Notes under the pieces: generated by a model | Databases searched by the model: none | Told to the model about the DNA's origin: nothing | Seen by the model: the letters and a program-made list of their open reading frames with translations, nothing else | Shown: piece after piece, positions 1 through 9,143 of the stretch | How the letters are laid out: each line of letters begins with the position of its first letter | How positions within the stretch are numbered: the stretch's first letter is position 1 | Source of the DNA: Thiomicrorhabdus sp965602805 | GTDB taxonomy: Bacteria > Pseudomonadota > Gammaproteobacteria > Thiomicrospirales > Thiomicrospiraceae | Reading direction: 5' to 3' | Length of the DNA: 64,000 nucleotides | Assembly (NCBI GenBank): GCA_965602805.1 | Contig: CBFCZK010000004.1 | Location: 124,001 to 188,000 of the forward strand | Program-made: the position numbers and the translations under genes

Positions 1-1
1 G

Positions 2-607
2 GAAAATGAAGCCCCATTGATTTTACTTGTTGACGACGACCCAGCACTGCGTGGCATGTTGGGTTTTTCTTTGGAGATGGCGGGTTATGAGGTGATTGAG
101 GCAGAATCACGCGCCAAGGCAATAGAGTGCCTACAATCTCAGTCATTCCCTGTGGTGCTTTTGGATATGGGCATGCCACCCCATGAGCATACGATGACAG
201 AAGGGGTTGCTGTCCTGGATTGGTTGGCGGTCAATCAAGTGCAAACCAAGGTGGTGGTGTTGACGGGGCAAGACTCTGAAGACAGTTCTTATCAAGCCCT
301 CAAGCACGGGGCGTTTGATTTTTTAGAAAAACCGGTTTCAACCGAGTCATTGCTGCTGTCCATTAAACGCGCCTTTCTTTTTCATGAGAAGCAAGGTGCG
401 CTTAAAGATAGGGAAGGTGTACAAAAAATGCAAATTGATGCCACGCTGGGCGATGGAGTGAAGTCGATTCGTAATCAAGCTGAAGAGAAGTTGATAAGAC
501 AGGTTTTGGTGGATACCGAATTTAATGTCCATGAGGCCGCCAGACGTTTAGGGCTAAAACGTGAAAACGTCTATTATTTGATTAATAAATATGGGCTGCA
601 ACGTTAA
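2..607 (+). CDS. Response regulator, receiver plus Fis-type helix-turn-helix (5' end outside window)
   Basis: Two-component response regulator in the cytoplasm, probably partner of the kinase gene starting 5 bp after it. The receiver domain covers about the first 115 residues. Counting from the first TTG at position 17, it has an acidic triad D6-D8, the phospho-acceptor D50 (VVLLD), T83 and K105 (LEKP). The last 40 residues form a Fis-like DNA-binding helix pair (EAARRLGLKRENVYYLI). There is no AAA+ domain between the two, so this is the RegA/PrrA-like layout and not NtrC. The frame stays open to the window edge (codons gaa aat gaa gcc cca precede the TTG), so the true start probably lies upstream. 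The target is unknown; the pilin gene downstream is a possible one by position only. Confidence 0.88.
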   Translation, partial: ENEAPLILLVDDDPALRGMLGFSLEMAGYEVIEAESRAKAIECLQSQSFPVVLLDMGMPPHEHTMTEGVAVLDWLAVNQVQTKVVVLTGQDSEDSSYQALKHGAFDFLEKPVSTESLLLSIKRAFLFHEKQGALKDREGVQKMQIDATLGDGVKSIRNQAEEKLIRQVLVDTEFNVHEAARRLGLKRENVYYLINKYGLQR

Positions 608-611
608 TTAA

Positions 612-1757
612 ATGGACATTATGAGCTTTATCGATGGGTTTGATTTGGTTGGCGTGATACCTGATGAAGTCAAATTATCGTTTTTTAATTGGGGCTGGTT
701 GGCGCTCACTCTATTTGGCTTGTCTCTATTGGGGCCTGTCTATTATTTTCGTCGCCAGTCAAAACGACTGAGTAAAGCACTTGCGAGGCTATATTCGCTG
801 AATCAGACAGTGGAACAAGATGCCTTGAATTTTTTTCACCAGGCCTGGCCAATATTGGCTTCTGTCGGTTGCTTGCAGATGAAAGCGAATGTTGAATGGT
901 TTGGAGAAAAGAGAGTCGTAAACTTTGGTGTTAAGCATGATCTTTCTACTCGAAAAACCTGTTTTATGGTGGCTCGAGACGATATGTCCTTTGAAATTAT
1001 GCTCTTTCTTAATCGCGGGGCATCAGAACCCGAAAGCCTTTCTAGTCTGGTGATTAAAACCTTCATTAAAATTCTTGAACAAGATTTAGTCCTTAAAGAG
1101 GCAGAGATTTTAACTTCGCAAAGAAGGTTAGAGCGCTACCAAATGTATGTTCAACACGAAATTAAAAATATCGCCCAATTCATACAGTTGCTCAGCGAGC
1201 AAGTTGCATTAGTAAACAACGATGCCAATAAAGTTCGACTCGTGAATAAATTACGTGAAACCGTACCGTTGATGGCGAGACGCGCTAGAAAAACCATTCA
1301 GCATATGAATCAACCTCTTTCAGAAGCACATGAACCTAGTAATCTAATGATTAGATCGATTTTGCAAGAAGTTTTGCAGATGTATAGTTTAGAGGCGAAA
1401 ATCACGGGCGATGCTTCTGTGAATTTATCTCGACAGCTATTGTTGGAAGTATTTAAAAATATTCTCGGAAACTTTAGCGATCACCCTTCTTCGGATCAGC
1501 CTATAAAAATAATCGTCGAGACAGAAGGTCAGGATGGATCGATACACGTCAAAATAGTCGGCCAACTGTATGGATTACAAAATGAAATGGTCTCGGAGCG
1601 ATTGTTCGAACCTTTCTGGACCACCAGTGAAAGCGGCATGGGGCTGGGCTTGTTCCTTGCACGAGAGCTGTTAAAACAGTTTGAGGGTCAAATTACATTT
1701 GAACAATCCGTTAAAGAATTTAGCTTTTTAGTCACTTTACCAGGCCTGGTCAAATAA
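612..1757 (+). CDS. Membrane-anchored sensor histidine kinase
   Basis: Sensor kinase that should phosphorylate the regulator encoded just upstream. One hydrophobic segment lies at about residues 23-46, followed by a roughly 100-residue input region with no domain I recognise. A coiled helix then leads to the H-box, with H182 in the motif QHEIKNIAQ. The ATPase domain follows, with an N-box near 271-286 (EVFKNILGN) and a glycine-rich G-box near 343-353 (MGLGLFLARE). The HEIKN form of the H-box resembles PrsK-type kinases of exopolysaccharide systems, but no such genes are nearby. The C-terminus (PGLVK) is encoded through an exact ACCAGGCCTGGT copy at 1739. Confidence 0.85.
   Translation: MDIMSFIDGFDLVGVIPDEVKLSFFNWGWLALTLFGLSLLGPVYYFRRQSKRLSKALARLYSLNQTVEQDALNFFHQAWPILASVGCLQMKANVEWFGEKRVVNFGVKHDLSTRKTCFMVARDDMSFEIMLFLNRGASEPESLSSLVIKTFIKILEQDLVLKEAEILTSQRRLERYQMYVQHEIKNIAQFIQLLSEQVALVNNDANKVRLVNKLRETVPLMARRARKTIQHMNQPLSEAHEPSNLMIRSILQEVLQMYSLEAKITGDASVNLSRQLLLEVFKNILGNFSDHPSSDQPIKIIVETEGQDGSIHVKIVGQLYGLQNEMVSERLFEPFWTTSESGMGLGLFLARELLKQFEGQITFEQSVKEFSFLVTLPGLVK
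1739..1750. repeat. ACCAGGCCTGGT palindrome at the kinase C-terminus
   Basis: Exact copy overlapping codons for P-G-L-V, ending 7 bp before the stop codon's last base. Confidence 0.9.
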
Positions 1758-1831
1758 TTTAAACCGCAGTTTAGGCCTTTGTTTATGAGGTGAATTCACA
1801 GGTTAAGCGGTAAAAATCACTCAATTTCCAA

Positions 1832-1857
1832 AGAGTAAAAAACTTTTACTCTTTTTT
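1832..1857 (+). terminator. Intrinsic terminator after the kinase gene
   Basis: Perfect 9-bp arms AGAGTAAAA and TTTTACTCT with a 3-base loop, followed by a T run. It separates the two-component genes from the pilin gene, so the pilin probably has its own promoter (a TACTAT -10-like box occurs at 1875 without a clear -35). Confidence 0.75.
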
Positions 1858-1931
1858 AATCATCACAAGCTCGTTACTATAGATTCACACAAAGAAAGTG
1901 TTTTTTAAATAATCGTTATAAGGTAGATATT

Positions 1932-2585
1932 ATGAAGACTCAAAACGTACAAAAACAAAAAGGTTTTACATTAGTCGAAATCGCTATTGTATTAGTTATC
2001 ATCGGTTTATTACTGGGTGGTGTATTGAAAGGTCAGGAAATGATTAACGCGGCTAAAATTAAAAACGATACAGATTCGTTACAGGCTCTTCAAGCTTCAA
2101 TTTATGCTTATAGAGATAGAGCTGGCTTTAATCCTGGTTCAGCGAGAGCAACCGCTCCGACTAACAATGCTCTTAATGGAGTCCAGATTACAAACATTGA
2201 GTCTTCAGCAAGTACTGGATATACAAATACTTCTGTATCATTAGGCGCTGCTGCTGGTGCAGAAAATGTGTTTGCTGATTTGACTAATGAAGGGTTCTTG
2301 AAGTCGCCAAACCTATCTCCAGCAGTCGATGATGGTGGCGCATTTACGATTGGTTACGCAGAGGATGGTACTAGCGCAACAGTTACAAGTGCATTTGCTC
2401 CTGCTGCTATAGCTGTTGAATCAAATAAAAATTATGTTTGTATTAATTACACTACCGCTATTGATAATGCTCAAGCGATTGCCGTAGGTATGGATGTTAA
2501 ATTGGATGACGGCGTGGCCACTACAGGTATTGTCCGCACAGATTCTAACGCAACTGGTGGTGCAGTTATTTGCCTAGAAATCTAA
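1932..2585 (+). CDS. Type IV pilin-like protein (prepilin)
   Basis: Secreted pilin or pseudopilin subunit. The N-terminus shows the prepilin peptidase site KQKG/FTLVE, cut after G11, with Glu at mature position 5. A continuous hydrophobic helix follows (IAIVLVIIGLLLGG). The globular part is Ala/Thr/Ser-rich. Two cysteines near the C-terminus (C170 and C214) could close the disulfide-bonded D-region typical of pilins. At 217 residues it is longer than most major pilins. It stands alone, with no assembly genes in view and its own terminator. It could be a surface adhesin-like pilin or a competence pilin; the sequence does not decide. Confidence 0.85.
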   Translation: MKTQNVQKQKGFTLVEIAIVLVIIGLLLGGVLKGQEMINAAKIKNDTDSLQALQASIYAYRDRAGFNPGSARATAPTNNALNGVQITNIESSASTGYTNTSVSLGAAAGAENVFADLTNEGFLKSPNLSPAVDDGGAFTIGYAEDGTSATVTSAFAPAAIAVESNKNYVCINYTTAIDNAQAIAVGMDVKLDDGVATTGIVRTDSNATGGAVICLEI

Positions 2586-2610
2586 ATTTCTGATCTAGAT
2601 GTTTACCCTT

Positions 2611-2641
2611 AAGCCCGCCAATTGGCGGGTTTTTTTTGTTT
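2611..2641 (+). terminator. Intrinsic terminator of the pilin gene
   Basis: Continuous palindrome CCCGCCAATTGGCGGG at 2614-2629 followed by eight T residues. Confidence 0.9.
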
Positions 2642-2655
2642 TTAGTCTTTTTAGC

Positions 2656-3406
2656 TCAATGGGGTCAGACTCTATTGTTTTTCTTAATCCTCTTCCCGCC
2701 TTTTTTTTGCAGTTGCCGATCTATTAATTGTCCGTTCTATTTGATCTCTAACCTTATCATTGCCTAAAGTCCAAGTCTTATTGGTTGCACTTCTTATTTC
2801 TTCTAGGGTGAATTAAAGCATGTGATATTGAAATCGTGCTGTGTGATGTATGGGTCTTGTGTTCCTGCTCGTTGCAGTGCTAGCTTGACCAGGGATATTC
2901 CAAAGGGTGTTTTAGCGTGTTTACTCTGGCAGGATTGAGCTCTATATAGCGGTAACAGATTAATGCATATTGTTCAGTATAAAAACGTGGCTTTGTAGTT
3001 TCCTTCCCATAGCGTTCCGGTTCTGCTGTAGAGTGATTAAAGTATTGCGCATAGTAACGTCAAATAATTTGCATCATCTTTGATAATCTATCGAGCTTAT
3101 TTGGTGTAATGAGCAGGTGTACATGGCCTGTCATTAATACATAAGTCTGAATATCACCGTTATGTTTTATTGCGGATTGATTAAGTTTTTCCAAGTAATA
3201 TTCATAGTCTTGACCGGCGTAAAATATAGGTTCTCGATTGTTGCCTCTGACAATAATGTGTTGAGGTTGGCCGACTAAAACAAAGCGTGGTTGCCGTGCC
3301 ATATTGAGTCCTGTTGATCAAAGTTTAGGTTTAAATTACAGCATAGTTAATTCAAGCTGGATTAGAATTTCAAATGAGTCTGATTGCATTGAAATGACCC
3401 CATTGA
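2656..3406. mobile_element. Remnant RAYT unit framed by 12-bp inverted repeats
   Basis: The sequence TCAATGGGGTCA at 2656-2667 is repeated in inverse orientation as TGACCCCATTGA at 3395-3406. Between them lies a decayed REP-associated transposase gene on the reverse strand. The GGGGTCAGACTC-type end is commonly seen beside this transposase family. No target-site duplication was evident. Confidence 0.6.
2684..3302 (-). pseudogene. REP-associated tyrosine transposase (RAYT, Y1_Tnp family), inactivated
   Basis: The first 80 codons are intact and typical of the family: MARQPR start, HIIVRGNNREPIF, then the HUH-type metal-binding GHVHLLITP. Reading on past the first TGA on the reverse strand restores the family sequence only by changing frame: RYYAQYFNHS, then RTGTLWEGNYKAT, then TEQYALICYRYIELNP up to EYPWSS. 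A TAG (2880-2882) interrupts it next, followed by GTQDPYITQHDF and finally the C-terminal EEIRSATNKTWTLGND block ending at 2684. I count at least two stops and several frameshifts, so the protein is dead. The catalytic Tyr region lies in the damaged part. Confidence 0.8.
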
Positions 3407-3529
3407 AGAAGGGGGTGTTGTGATTGGTTTGCTATGTTAGAATACGCGGCCCTGGATTCATTAGTAGATTCAGTTAGATAGCGCTTTTAATGCTTAGCTA
3501 TAAAACCCTTATTTTTGCACGGAATGAAT

Positions 3530-4942
3530 ATGTCACAAACTACCCCTTTTACCGGCGGACTTTACGTTATCACTTACGGCTGTCAGATGAATGAATATGA
3601 CTCTGAGAAGATGGCGAGTTTGCTCGCAAAAACCCATGGCTTAAAGCTGGTTACAGAGCCAGAAGATGCGGATGTGGTTTTGATGAATACCTGTTCAGTG
3701 CGTGAGAAAGCACAAGAAAAGGTGTTTTCTGAACTCGGCCGTTGGGGCAAGTGGAAGGCGCTCAAACCTAATCGTGTTATTGGTGTAGGTGGTTGCGTTG
3801 CTTCGCAGGAAGGTCGTGAGATTCGTAAACGTGCGCCGGTTGTTGATGTTATTTTTGGGCCACAAACCCTTCACCGTTTACCGGCGATGATTGATGAAGT
3901 CTTGCGGGTACGTGGTGACGACAGCATTAAAAAGAAGAAAGCGGTTATGGATATCTCTTTTCCTGAAATCGAGAAGTTCGATCACTTGCCAGAGCCTGAA
4001 GTAAATGGGGTTTCTGCGATGGTTTCTGTCATGGAAGGCTGTTCTAAATATTGTACTTTCTGCGTGGTGCCTTATACCCGTGGTGAAGAAGTCAGTCGCC
4101 CGTATGAAGATGTATTACGTGAAGTGCGTGTCTTGGCTGAGCAGGGTGTGCGTGAAGTCAATTTGTTAGGTCAGAACGTTAATGCTTACCGTGGTGTTAT
4201 GGAAGATGGCGAGATCGCAGATTTGGCCGTGTTGATGCACGCCGTCCGTGCGATTGAGGGCATTGGACGTATTCGTTTCACCACTTCGCATCCGAATGAA
4301 ATGACGCAGAGTATTATCAATTGTTATGCGGAAATTCCAGAATTAGTCTCGCATTTGCATCTGCCGGTTCAGTCGGGTTCTGATAAAGTTTTGGCGATGA
4401 TGAAACGTAATCACATGGTGCTTGAATATAAATCTACCATTCGTAAAGTTCGTGCGTTACGTCCTAATCTAAGTTTATCAGGTGATTTTATTATTGGTTT
4501 TCCAGGGGAAACTTGTGATGACTTTAAAGATACTTTGGCCTTAGTCGAAGAGCTTAAATACGATCGTTCTTTCAGCTTTGTCTATAGCGAACGCCCTGGT
4601 ACGCCAGCTGCCGACTTCCCTGATGAAGAACCGATGGAGAAGAAGAAGCGCCGTTTATTTGCCATTCAAGAGTTGCTGAATAAGCAGACGGCTGATGTTA
4701 GTGATGGAATGATTGGCACGGTAGAGCGTGTGTTGGTCGAGCGTTTGTCGCGTAGATCATTTGAGCAAGTTGCTGGGCGTACTGAAAATAACCGTGTGGT
4801 GAATTTTACAGGTTCGCCAGAGTTAATCGGTCAATTTGTTGATGTTGAAATCACTGAAGCGTTAGATCACTCTTTACGTGGGATTTTGGTGGCGACACCA
4901 GAAGCCGATTCACACATTGCACCGCAGGCCTATGCGCTGTAA
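3530..4942 (+). CDS. miaB: tRNA-2-methylthio-N6-dimethylallyladenosine synthase
   Basis: Radical-SAM methylthiotransferase that adds the 2-methylthio group to i6A37 of tRNAs. The N-terminal domain carries the auxiliary cluster cysteines (YGCQMNEYDS, NTCSVREKA, GGCVASQ). The radical-SAM motif is EGCSKYCTFC (CxxxCxxC), and a TRAM RNA-binding domain ends the protein. The length, 470 residues, matches the family. Three in-frame starts exist (TTG 3515, ATG 3524, ATG 3530). I chose 3530 because a CGGA ribosome-binding stretch sits 6 bases before it and it gives the usual short N-terminus. It opens the conserved miaB-ybeZ-ybeY-corC-lnt cluster. Confidence 0.95.
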   Translation: MSQTTPFTGGLYVITYGCQMNEYDSEKMASLLAKTHGLKLVTEPEDADVVLMNTCSVREKAQEKVFSELGRWGKWKALKPNRVIGVGGCVASQEGREIRKRAPVVDVIFGPQTLHRLPAMIDEVLRVRGDDSIKKKKAVMDISFPEIEKFDHLPEPEVNGVSAMVSVMEGCSKYCTFCVVPYTRGEEVSRPYEDVLREVRVLAEQGVREVNLLGQNVNAYRGVMEDGEIADLAVLMHAVRAIEGIGRIRFTTSHPNEMTQSIINCYAEIPELVSHLHLPVQSGSDKVLAMMKRNHMVLEYKSTIRKVRALRPNLSLSGDFIIGFPGETCDDFKDTLALVEELKYDRSFSFVYSERPGTPAADFPDEEPMEKKKRRLFAIQELLNKQTADVSDGMIGTVERVLVERLSRRSFEQVAGRTENNRVVNFTGSPELIGQFVDVEITEALDHSLRGILVATPEADSHIAPQAYAL

Positions 4943-4971
4943 AATCATTTCAAGTATCTTATTCTATGCAC

Positions 4972-4993
4972 GGTAAGCACTTAGAGTGCTTAC
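4972..4993. repeat. Short hairpin GTAAGCACT-TAG-AGTGCTTAC
   Basis: Nine-bp arms around a TAG loop in the miaB-ybeZ spacer, with no T run, so it is not a standard terminator. A related hairpin with the same TTAGAGTGCTT core occurs at 44519-44543. Confidence 0.5.
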
Positions 4994-5030
4994 TACTGCA
5001 AGTTACCTATTTTAATTTCCTTACTGGCCT

Positions 5031-6056
5031 TTGCCAGAATTACCTTTGAGACGGCCTTTGTCTGTACTGAACACCATTCAATTTAAACTTTTCCCTGAAG
5101 ATAATGAACGTTTGCAGAACCTTTGTGGTTGGCATAACGAGCATTTTGAGCAAGTCGAGTTGCGCTTAGGGGTCGAGATTAATACGCGCGGATATCTGGT
5201 TTCTGTCACCGGGCTAGCCGACCGTGTGGTTCAAGCAGAGCAAGTCATTTTGGATTTGTATGAGGAAACCGATCATGAGACATTAACGCCAGAAGGCGTG
5301 CATTTAGTGTTGCATGAATTGGGCTATGACAAAGTAAAACCCCTCACGTCTGAGCAAGCTCTTATTAAAACGCGTCGTTTAACCATTAAAACGCGTAACC
5401 CGAATCAAGTGAATTATATTCAAACGATTAAAAATCATGATGTGAATTTTGGCATAGGGCCGGCCGGTACGGGTAAAACGTATTTAGCGGTCGCTTGTGC
5501 AGTCGAAGCCTTGGAAAATGAACAGGTTCGACGCATTATTCTGACCCGTCCTGCGGTGGAAGCCGGTGAGAAACTCGGTTTTTTACCCGGAGATTTAAGT
5601 CAAAAAGTAGATCCTTATCTGCGCCCACTGTTTGATGCACTGTTTGAAATGCTCGGTTTCGAAACCGTCGAACGTCTGATCGAAAAGAATGTCATTGAAA
5701 TCGCCCCTTTAGCGTTTATGCGCGGACGTACCTTGAATGAAGCGTTTATCATTCTCGATGAAGCACAAAATACCAGTACCGAACAGATGAAGATGTTTTT
5801 GACGCGAATTGGCTTTGGTTCGACGGCGGTCATTACCGGTGACATTACCCAGTGCGATCTGCCACGCCACCAAAAATCAGGCTTACGCCATGTGATTGAG
5901 GTATTGGACGGCGTTGAAAATATTGGCTTTACCTTCTACCAGACGCAAGATGTGGTGCGTCACCCGATGGTGCAAAAAATCGTTCACGCTTATGATCGCT
6001 ATGAAAGAAAGTACGCTTTAGATAATGAGCGTTCGAATCAGAGGTCGAGTTCTTAA
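5031..6056 (+). CDS. ybeZ: PhoH-like ATPase
   Basis: Cytoplasmic P-loop ATPase of the PhoH/YbeZ family, linked to YbeY function in ribosome and RNA maturation. A KH-like N-terminal region of about 100 residues precedes the ATPase core. The core has Walker A GPAGTGKT, Walker B IILDEAQNT and the SAT-like segment ITGDITQCDLP. Of 341 residues, the N-terminus begins at a TTG; no ATG is available before the conserved region, so the start is uncertain by a few codons. Its end lies next to or overlaps the ybeY start, implying coupled translation. Confidence 0.92.
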   Translation: MPELPLRRPLSVLNTIQFKLFPEDNERLQNLCGWHNEHFEQVELRLGVEINTRGYLVSVTGLADRVVQAEQVILDLYEETDHETLTPEGVHLVLHELGYDKVKPLTSEQALIKTRRLTIKTRNPNQVNYIQTIKNHDVNFGIGPAGTGKTYLAVACAVEALENEQVRRIILTRPAVEAGEKLGFLPGDLSQKVDPYLRPLFDALFEMLGFETVERLIEKNVIEIAPLAFMRGRTLNEAFIILDEAQNTSTEQMKMFLTRIGFGSTAVITGDITQCDLPRHQKSGLRHVIEVLDGVENIGFTFYQTQDVVRHPMVQKIVHAYDRYERKYALDNERSNQRSSS

Positions 6057-6057
6057 G

Positions 6058-6549
6058 ATGGAAAATCAGGCTATGCTAGAGATTGAAGTACAGTGGGCAA
6101 TTGATGAGTTGCCTCAACCGACACAAGAACAGTGTGAGCAGTGGGTAAAGGCGGCTTTGGTCGGTGGTCGCGAAAATCAAGAGCTTGAGATGACGATTCG
6201 CATTGTGGATTTAGAAGAGAGCCAGCAATTAAATCGTGATTATCGTCAAAAAGATAAACCGACCAATGTATTGTCTTTCGAATTCGAACAACCACGAGGC
6301 CTGGTTGATTTAGGTGAAGAGCTGCCTTATTTAGGCGATTTGGTGATTTGTGCAGACGTGGTTGCTCAAGAGGCTTTACAGCAACATAAAACATTAGAAT
6401 CACATTGGGCGCATATGATTGTGCACGGCACCTTGCATTTGCAAGGCTATGACCATATAGAAGATAATGAAGCCGAGTTGATGGAAGGCTTAGAAATCCA
6501 AATTATGCAGGGGTTAGGGTTTACTAACCCCTACGAAACGACTTGCTGA
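6058..6549 (+). CDS. ybeY: Endoribonuclease / rRNA maturation factor YbeY
   Basis: Zinc-dependent RNase acting in 16S rRNA 3' maturation and ribosome quality control. The metal site HGTLHLQGYDH is intact (three His in HxxxHxxxxxH), as is the family signature DKPTNVLSFEFE. The open frame extends upstream to an ATG at 6025 that would overlap ybeZ by 32 bp. The ATG at 6058 follows the ybeZ stop directly and fits the usual N-terminus better; ATG 6073 is also possible. Product about 163 residues. It is third in the ybe cluster. Confidence 0.93.
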   Translation: MENQAMLEIEVQWAIDELPQPTQEQCEQWVKAALVGGRENQELEMTIRIVDLEESQQLNRDYRQKDKPTNVLSFEFEQPRGLVDLGEELPYLGDLVICADVVAQEALQQHKTLESHWAHMIVHGTLHLQGYDHIEDNEAELMEGLEIQIMQGLGFTNPYETTC

Positions 6550-6588
6550 TTTTTTAAAATAATCGAAGTTTATTAGCAAAACTTAGCG

Positions 6589-6616
6589 AACCTGGTTTTC
6601 AGGTTAGCGGGTTTTT
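6589..6616 (+). terminator. Hairpin between ybeY and corC, possible attenuator
   Basis: Arms AACCTG and CAGGTT around a GTTTT loop, followed after AGCGGG by a T run at 6611-6616. It lies 23 bp before corC, so it may reduce rather than end read-through in the cluster. Confidence 0.45.
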
Positions 6617-6638
6617 TATATAGAGGTTTAAATTGTAA

Positions 6639-7517
6639 ATGAGTGACAGTATTAGCGGCTCTTCATGGCTGGAACGTCTGGCAAAAATTTTTTCAGATGA
6701 GCCGGAGAGTCGAGAAGAACTTATCAATGTCTTAAAAGACGCGCAAAGCCAAGGGTTAATTGATGCGGATGCATTGTTAATGATTAATGGCGTTTTGAGC
6801 GTTTCAGAAGCGCGTGTGCGTGACATTATGATTCCTCGTTTACAAATTGAGTTGATTGATGCCTCGGAACCATTAGAGTCTATTTTAGAAACCATGCTAG
6901 AAAGTTCGCATTCACGTTATCCTGTTATTTGCGGTAATAAGATTATCGGCATTTTACTTGCGAAAGATGTTTTTAGGGCGGTGGTGAAAGGCGAGCTGAC
7001 GACTAAGGAAGATTTAGAAAAAATCTACCGTACGCCTATTTTTGTCCCGGAAAGTAAACGTTTGAATGTGTTATTACGCGACTTTAAATCAAGCCGTAAT
7101 CACCTGGCTTTAGTGGTTGATGAGTATGCCGAGTTAGCAGGCCTGGTGACAATTGAAGACGTGCTCGAGCAGATTGTTGGTGATATTGAAGATGAGCATG
7201 ATATTGAAGAGCAGGATCATATTCAAAAAAGACCTGCCGGCACTTATTCTGTCAATGCCTTTACGCCAATCGAAAAATTCAATGAGTTTTTTGGTGTCTC
7301 TATCCAAGATGGTAGTAGTGAAACCATTGGCGGCTTTCTTGCCTCTGAATTTGGCCATGTACCTTTGCAAGAGGAAAGCTTAACGACTCAAGGTTTTACT
7401 TTTATCGTGTTAAAAGGCAATAATCGTCGTGCTGAAATGTTTGAGGTTAAGCCGTTGGATGAGGTTGTTAGCGAACAGGCTAAAGAAAATATCGAACGCA
7501 TTAACGCCGCTGAATAG
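6639..7517 (+). CDS. corC: CorC/YbeX-type CBS-domain protein
   Basis: Soluble CBS-pair protein of the CorC/HlyC family, associated with Mg2+/Co2+ homeostasis; in E. coli the neighbour YbeX has recently been tied to ribosome function as well. Two CBS motifs cover about residues 65-190 (VRDIMIPR, SRYPVICG, and NHLALVVDEYAELAGLVTIEDV). A CorC_HlyC domain ends the protein (TIGGFLASEFGHVP). There is no membrane DUF21 domain, unlike CNNM-type transporters. The length, 292 residues, is normal. It sits between ybeY and lnt as in many gammaproteobacteria. Confidence 0.9.
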   Translation: MSDSISGSSWLERLAKIFSDEPESREELINVLKDAQSQGLIDADALLMINGVLSVSEARVRDIMIPRLQIELIDASEPLESILETMLESSHSRYPVICGNKIIGILLAKDVFRAVVKGELTTKEDLEKIYRTPIFVPESKRLNVLLRDFKSSRNHLALVVDEYAELAGLVTIEDVLEQIVGDIEDEHDIEEQDHIQKRPAGTYSVNAFTPIEKFNEFFGVSIQDGSSETIGGFLASEFGHVPLQEESLTTQGFTFIVLKGNNRRAEMFEVKPLDEVVSEQAKENIERINAAE

Positions 7518-7569
7518 TGTTCATACACATGCTTAAAAGTCTTAAAAAGAAAGTCAAAGGATTCCAGTT

Positions 7570-9108
7570 TTGAAAGCCGTCAAAAGCCCATTTTTAAGTG
7601 GACTCATCAATCTGTTTATCCCTAAAAAACGCCACGCGATCGCCTTTGGGTTAGGCTTGTCGGGTGTTTTTGCCTTTGCACCATTCGATTTTGCGCCGGT
7701 GATGATGGGTTCTTTGGCCGGCCTGTTCTTATTGTGGTTAGAGGCCGAAAGCCGTTTTGAAGGCTTCAAAATTGGCTTGTGGTTTGGTCTCGGCTTCTTT
7801 GGTTTAGGCGTGAGTTGGCTCTTCTCGAGTATCTATATCTATTCCGGTGTTTTATTGCCGTTAGCCATCTTAATGACGTTTCTCTTTATTCTGTTCCTGG
7901 CGCTGTTTATCGCATTCAGTGGTTGGGTTGCACAGTACTTTAAAAACAGCAATCGACCAGGCCTGGTATTAACGGTGCTATTTCCTGCTGTCTGGGTGGT
8001 CGGAGAGTTGCTGCGCTCATCTCTGTTTGGCGGTTATCCACTGCTCTTGGTCGGTAATACGCATCTCGCGACTTGGTTAGCCGGCTATGCTCCTGTCTTT
8101 GGAGTCTGGGGTGTTTCTTGGGCGATTGCCATGACGGCAGGTTTGTTGTTGTGGTTGTTTAAAAGTCGTTCTTGGGTCGCGGCAAGTATGACCCTGTGTA
8201 TATTGTGGTCCATTGGCGGTTTGCTGCAAGATGTTGAGTGGGTTAAGCCGCTTGATAAGCCGATTGATATTGCGTTATTGCAAGGCAATATCCCGCAGGA
8301 TAAGAAGTGGCTGCAAGCTGAATTTATGCCGACTTTACAGGCCTATGTCTCCATGACTAAAAGCAATATGGATGCGGATGTCATTGTCTGGCCAGAGACG
8401 GCGATTCCGGCTTATTACGATGTGGTCGAACGCGGTGCTTTAAACTCGTTTATTAAAGATGCGCAATTACTGAGTACCGATATTCTAGCAGGTACGATTG
8501 CTGGTGATCGTGGTTCAGACAATTATTACAACGCCTTAATTAACCTACATCGCCCAGAAGACCGCTATTACAAACAGCATCTAGTACCTTTCAGTGAATT
8601 CTTTCCACTGAATGATCTATTTGCATATGTCAGTTCGCTGTTTGATATTCCATATGCGACCTTTACGGCGGGCGATAAGGATCAAGCACCGTTGATGTTG
8701 GGCGGGCAGTTGGCTGGGTTGAGTATCTGTTATGAAACCGCTTTTGGTGATGAGATGGCAACGCAGTTGCCGGATGCCAAATACTTTATTACCGTGAGTA
8801 ATGATGCCTGGTTTGCACATACCTTTGAACCAGCACAACAGTTGCAAGAAGTTCGCATGCGAGCCTTAGAGTTAGGCCGTGAAATTGCCCGTAGCACCAA
8901 TACAGGTTTTACTGCGATTGTTGATATACAAGGTAATATAAAACAACAAATTCCAGCCTATGAAGTGGGGGTGTTGCGCGGTGAAGTACAGCCTTATGAA
9001 GGTTTAACGTTTTATGCCGAGTGGGGCAAGTTGCCTGTACTGTTTATGTTGTTCAGCATTTTTGGCTTTATGCTCGCCAAACGCTATTTCTTAACCGGAC
9101 GAATCTAA
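7570..9108 (+). CDS. lnt: Apolipoprotein N-acyltransferase
   Basis: Inner-membrane enzyme that adds the third acyl chain to the N-terminal Cys of lipoproteins. Five or six membrane segments in the first 210 residues lead to a periplasmic nitrilase-fold domain. That domain holds the catalytic triad: Glu in VWPETAIPAY, Lys after HRPEDRYYKQ, and Cys in GLSICYETAFGDE. A final membrane helix follows. At 512 residues it is full length. The start is a TTG preceded by AAAGGA at a normal distance. An exact ACCAGGCCTGGT lies inside the gene at 7956 (codons for PGLV). Confidence 0.95.
   Translation: MKAVKSPFLSGLINLFIPKKRHAIAFGLGLSGVFAFAPFDFAPVMMGSLAGLFLLWLEAESRFEGFKIGLWFGLGFFGLGVSWLFSSIYIYSGVLLPLAILMTFLFILFLALFIAFSGWVAQYFKNSNRPGLVLTVLFPAVWVVGELLRSSLFGGYPLLLVGNTHLATWLAGYAPVFGVWGVSWAIAMTAGLLLWLFKSRSWVAASMTLCILWSIGGLLQDVEWVKPLDKPIDIALLQGNIPQDKKWLQAEFMPTLQAYVSMTKSNMDADVIVWPETAIPAYYDVVERGALNSFIKDAQLLSTDILAGTIAGDRGSDNYYNALINLHRPEDRYYKQHLVPFSEFFPLNDLFAYVSSLFDIPYATFTAGDKDQAPLMLGGQLAGLSICYETAFGDEMATQLPDAKYFITVSNDAWFAHTFEPAQQLQEVRMRALELGREIARSTNTGFTAIVDIQGNIKQQIPAYEVGVLRGEVQPYEGLTFYAEWGKLPVLFMLFSIFGFMLAKRYFLTGRI
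7956..7967. repeat. ACCAGGCCTGGT palindrome inside lnt
   Basis: Exact intragenic copy, codons R-P-G-L-V. Confidence 0.9.
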
Positions 9109-9143
9109 TCGTCCGGTGATTTGTATAATTCGATACGAATCCG

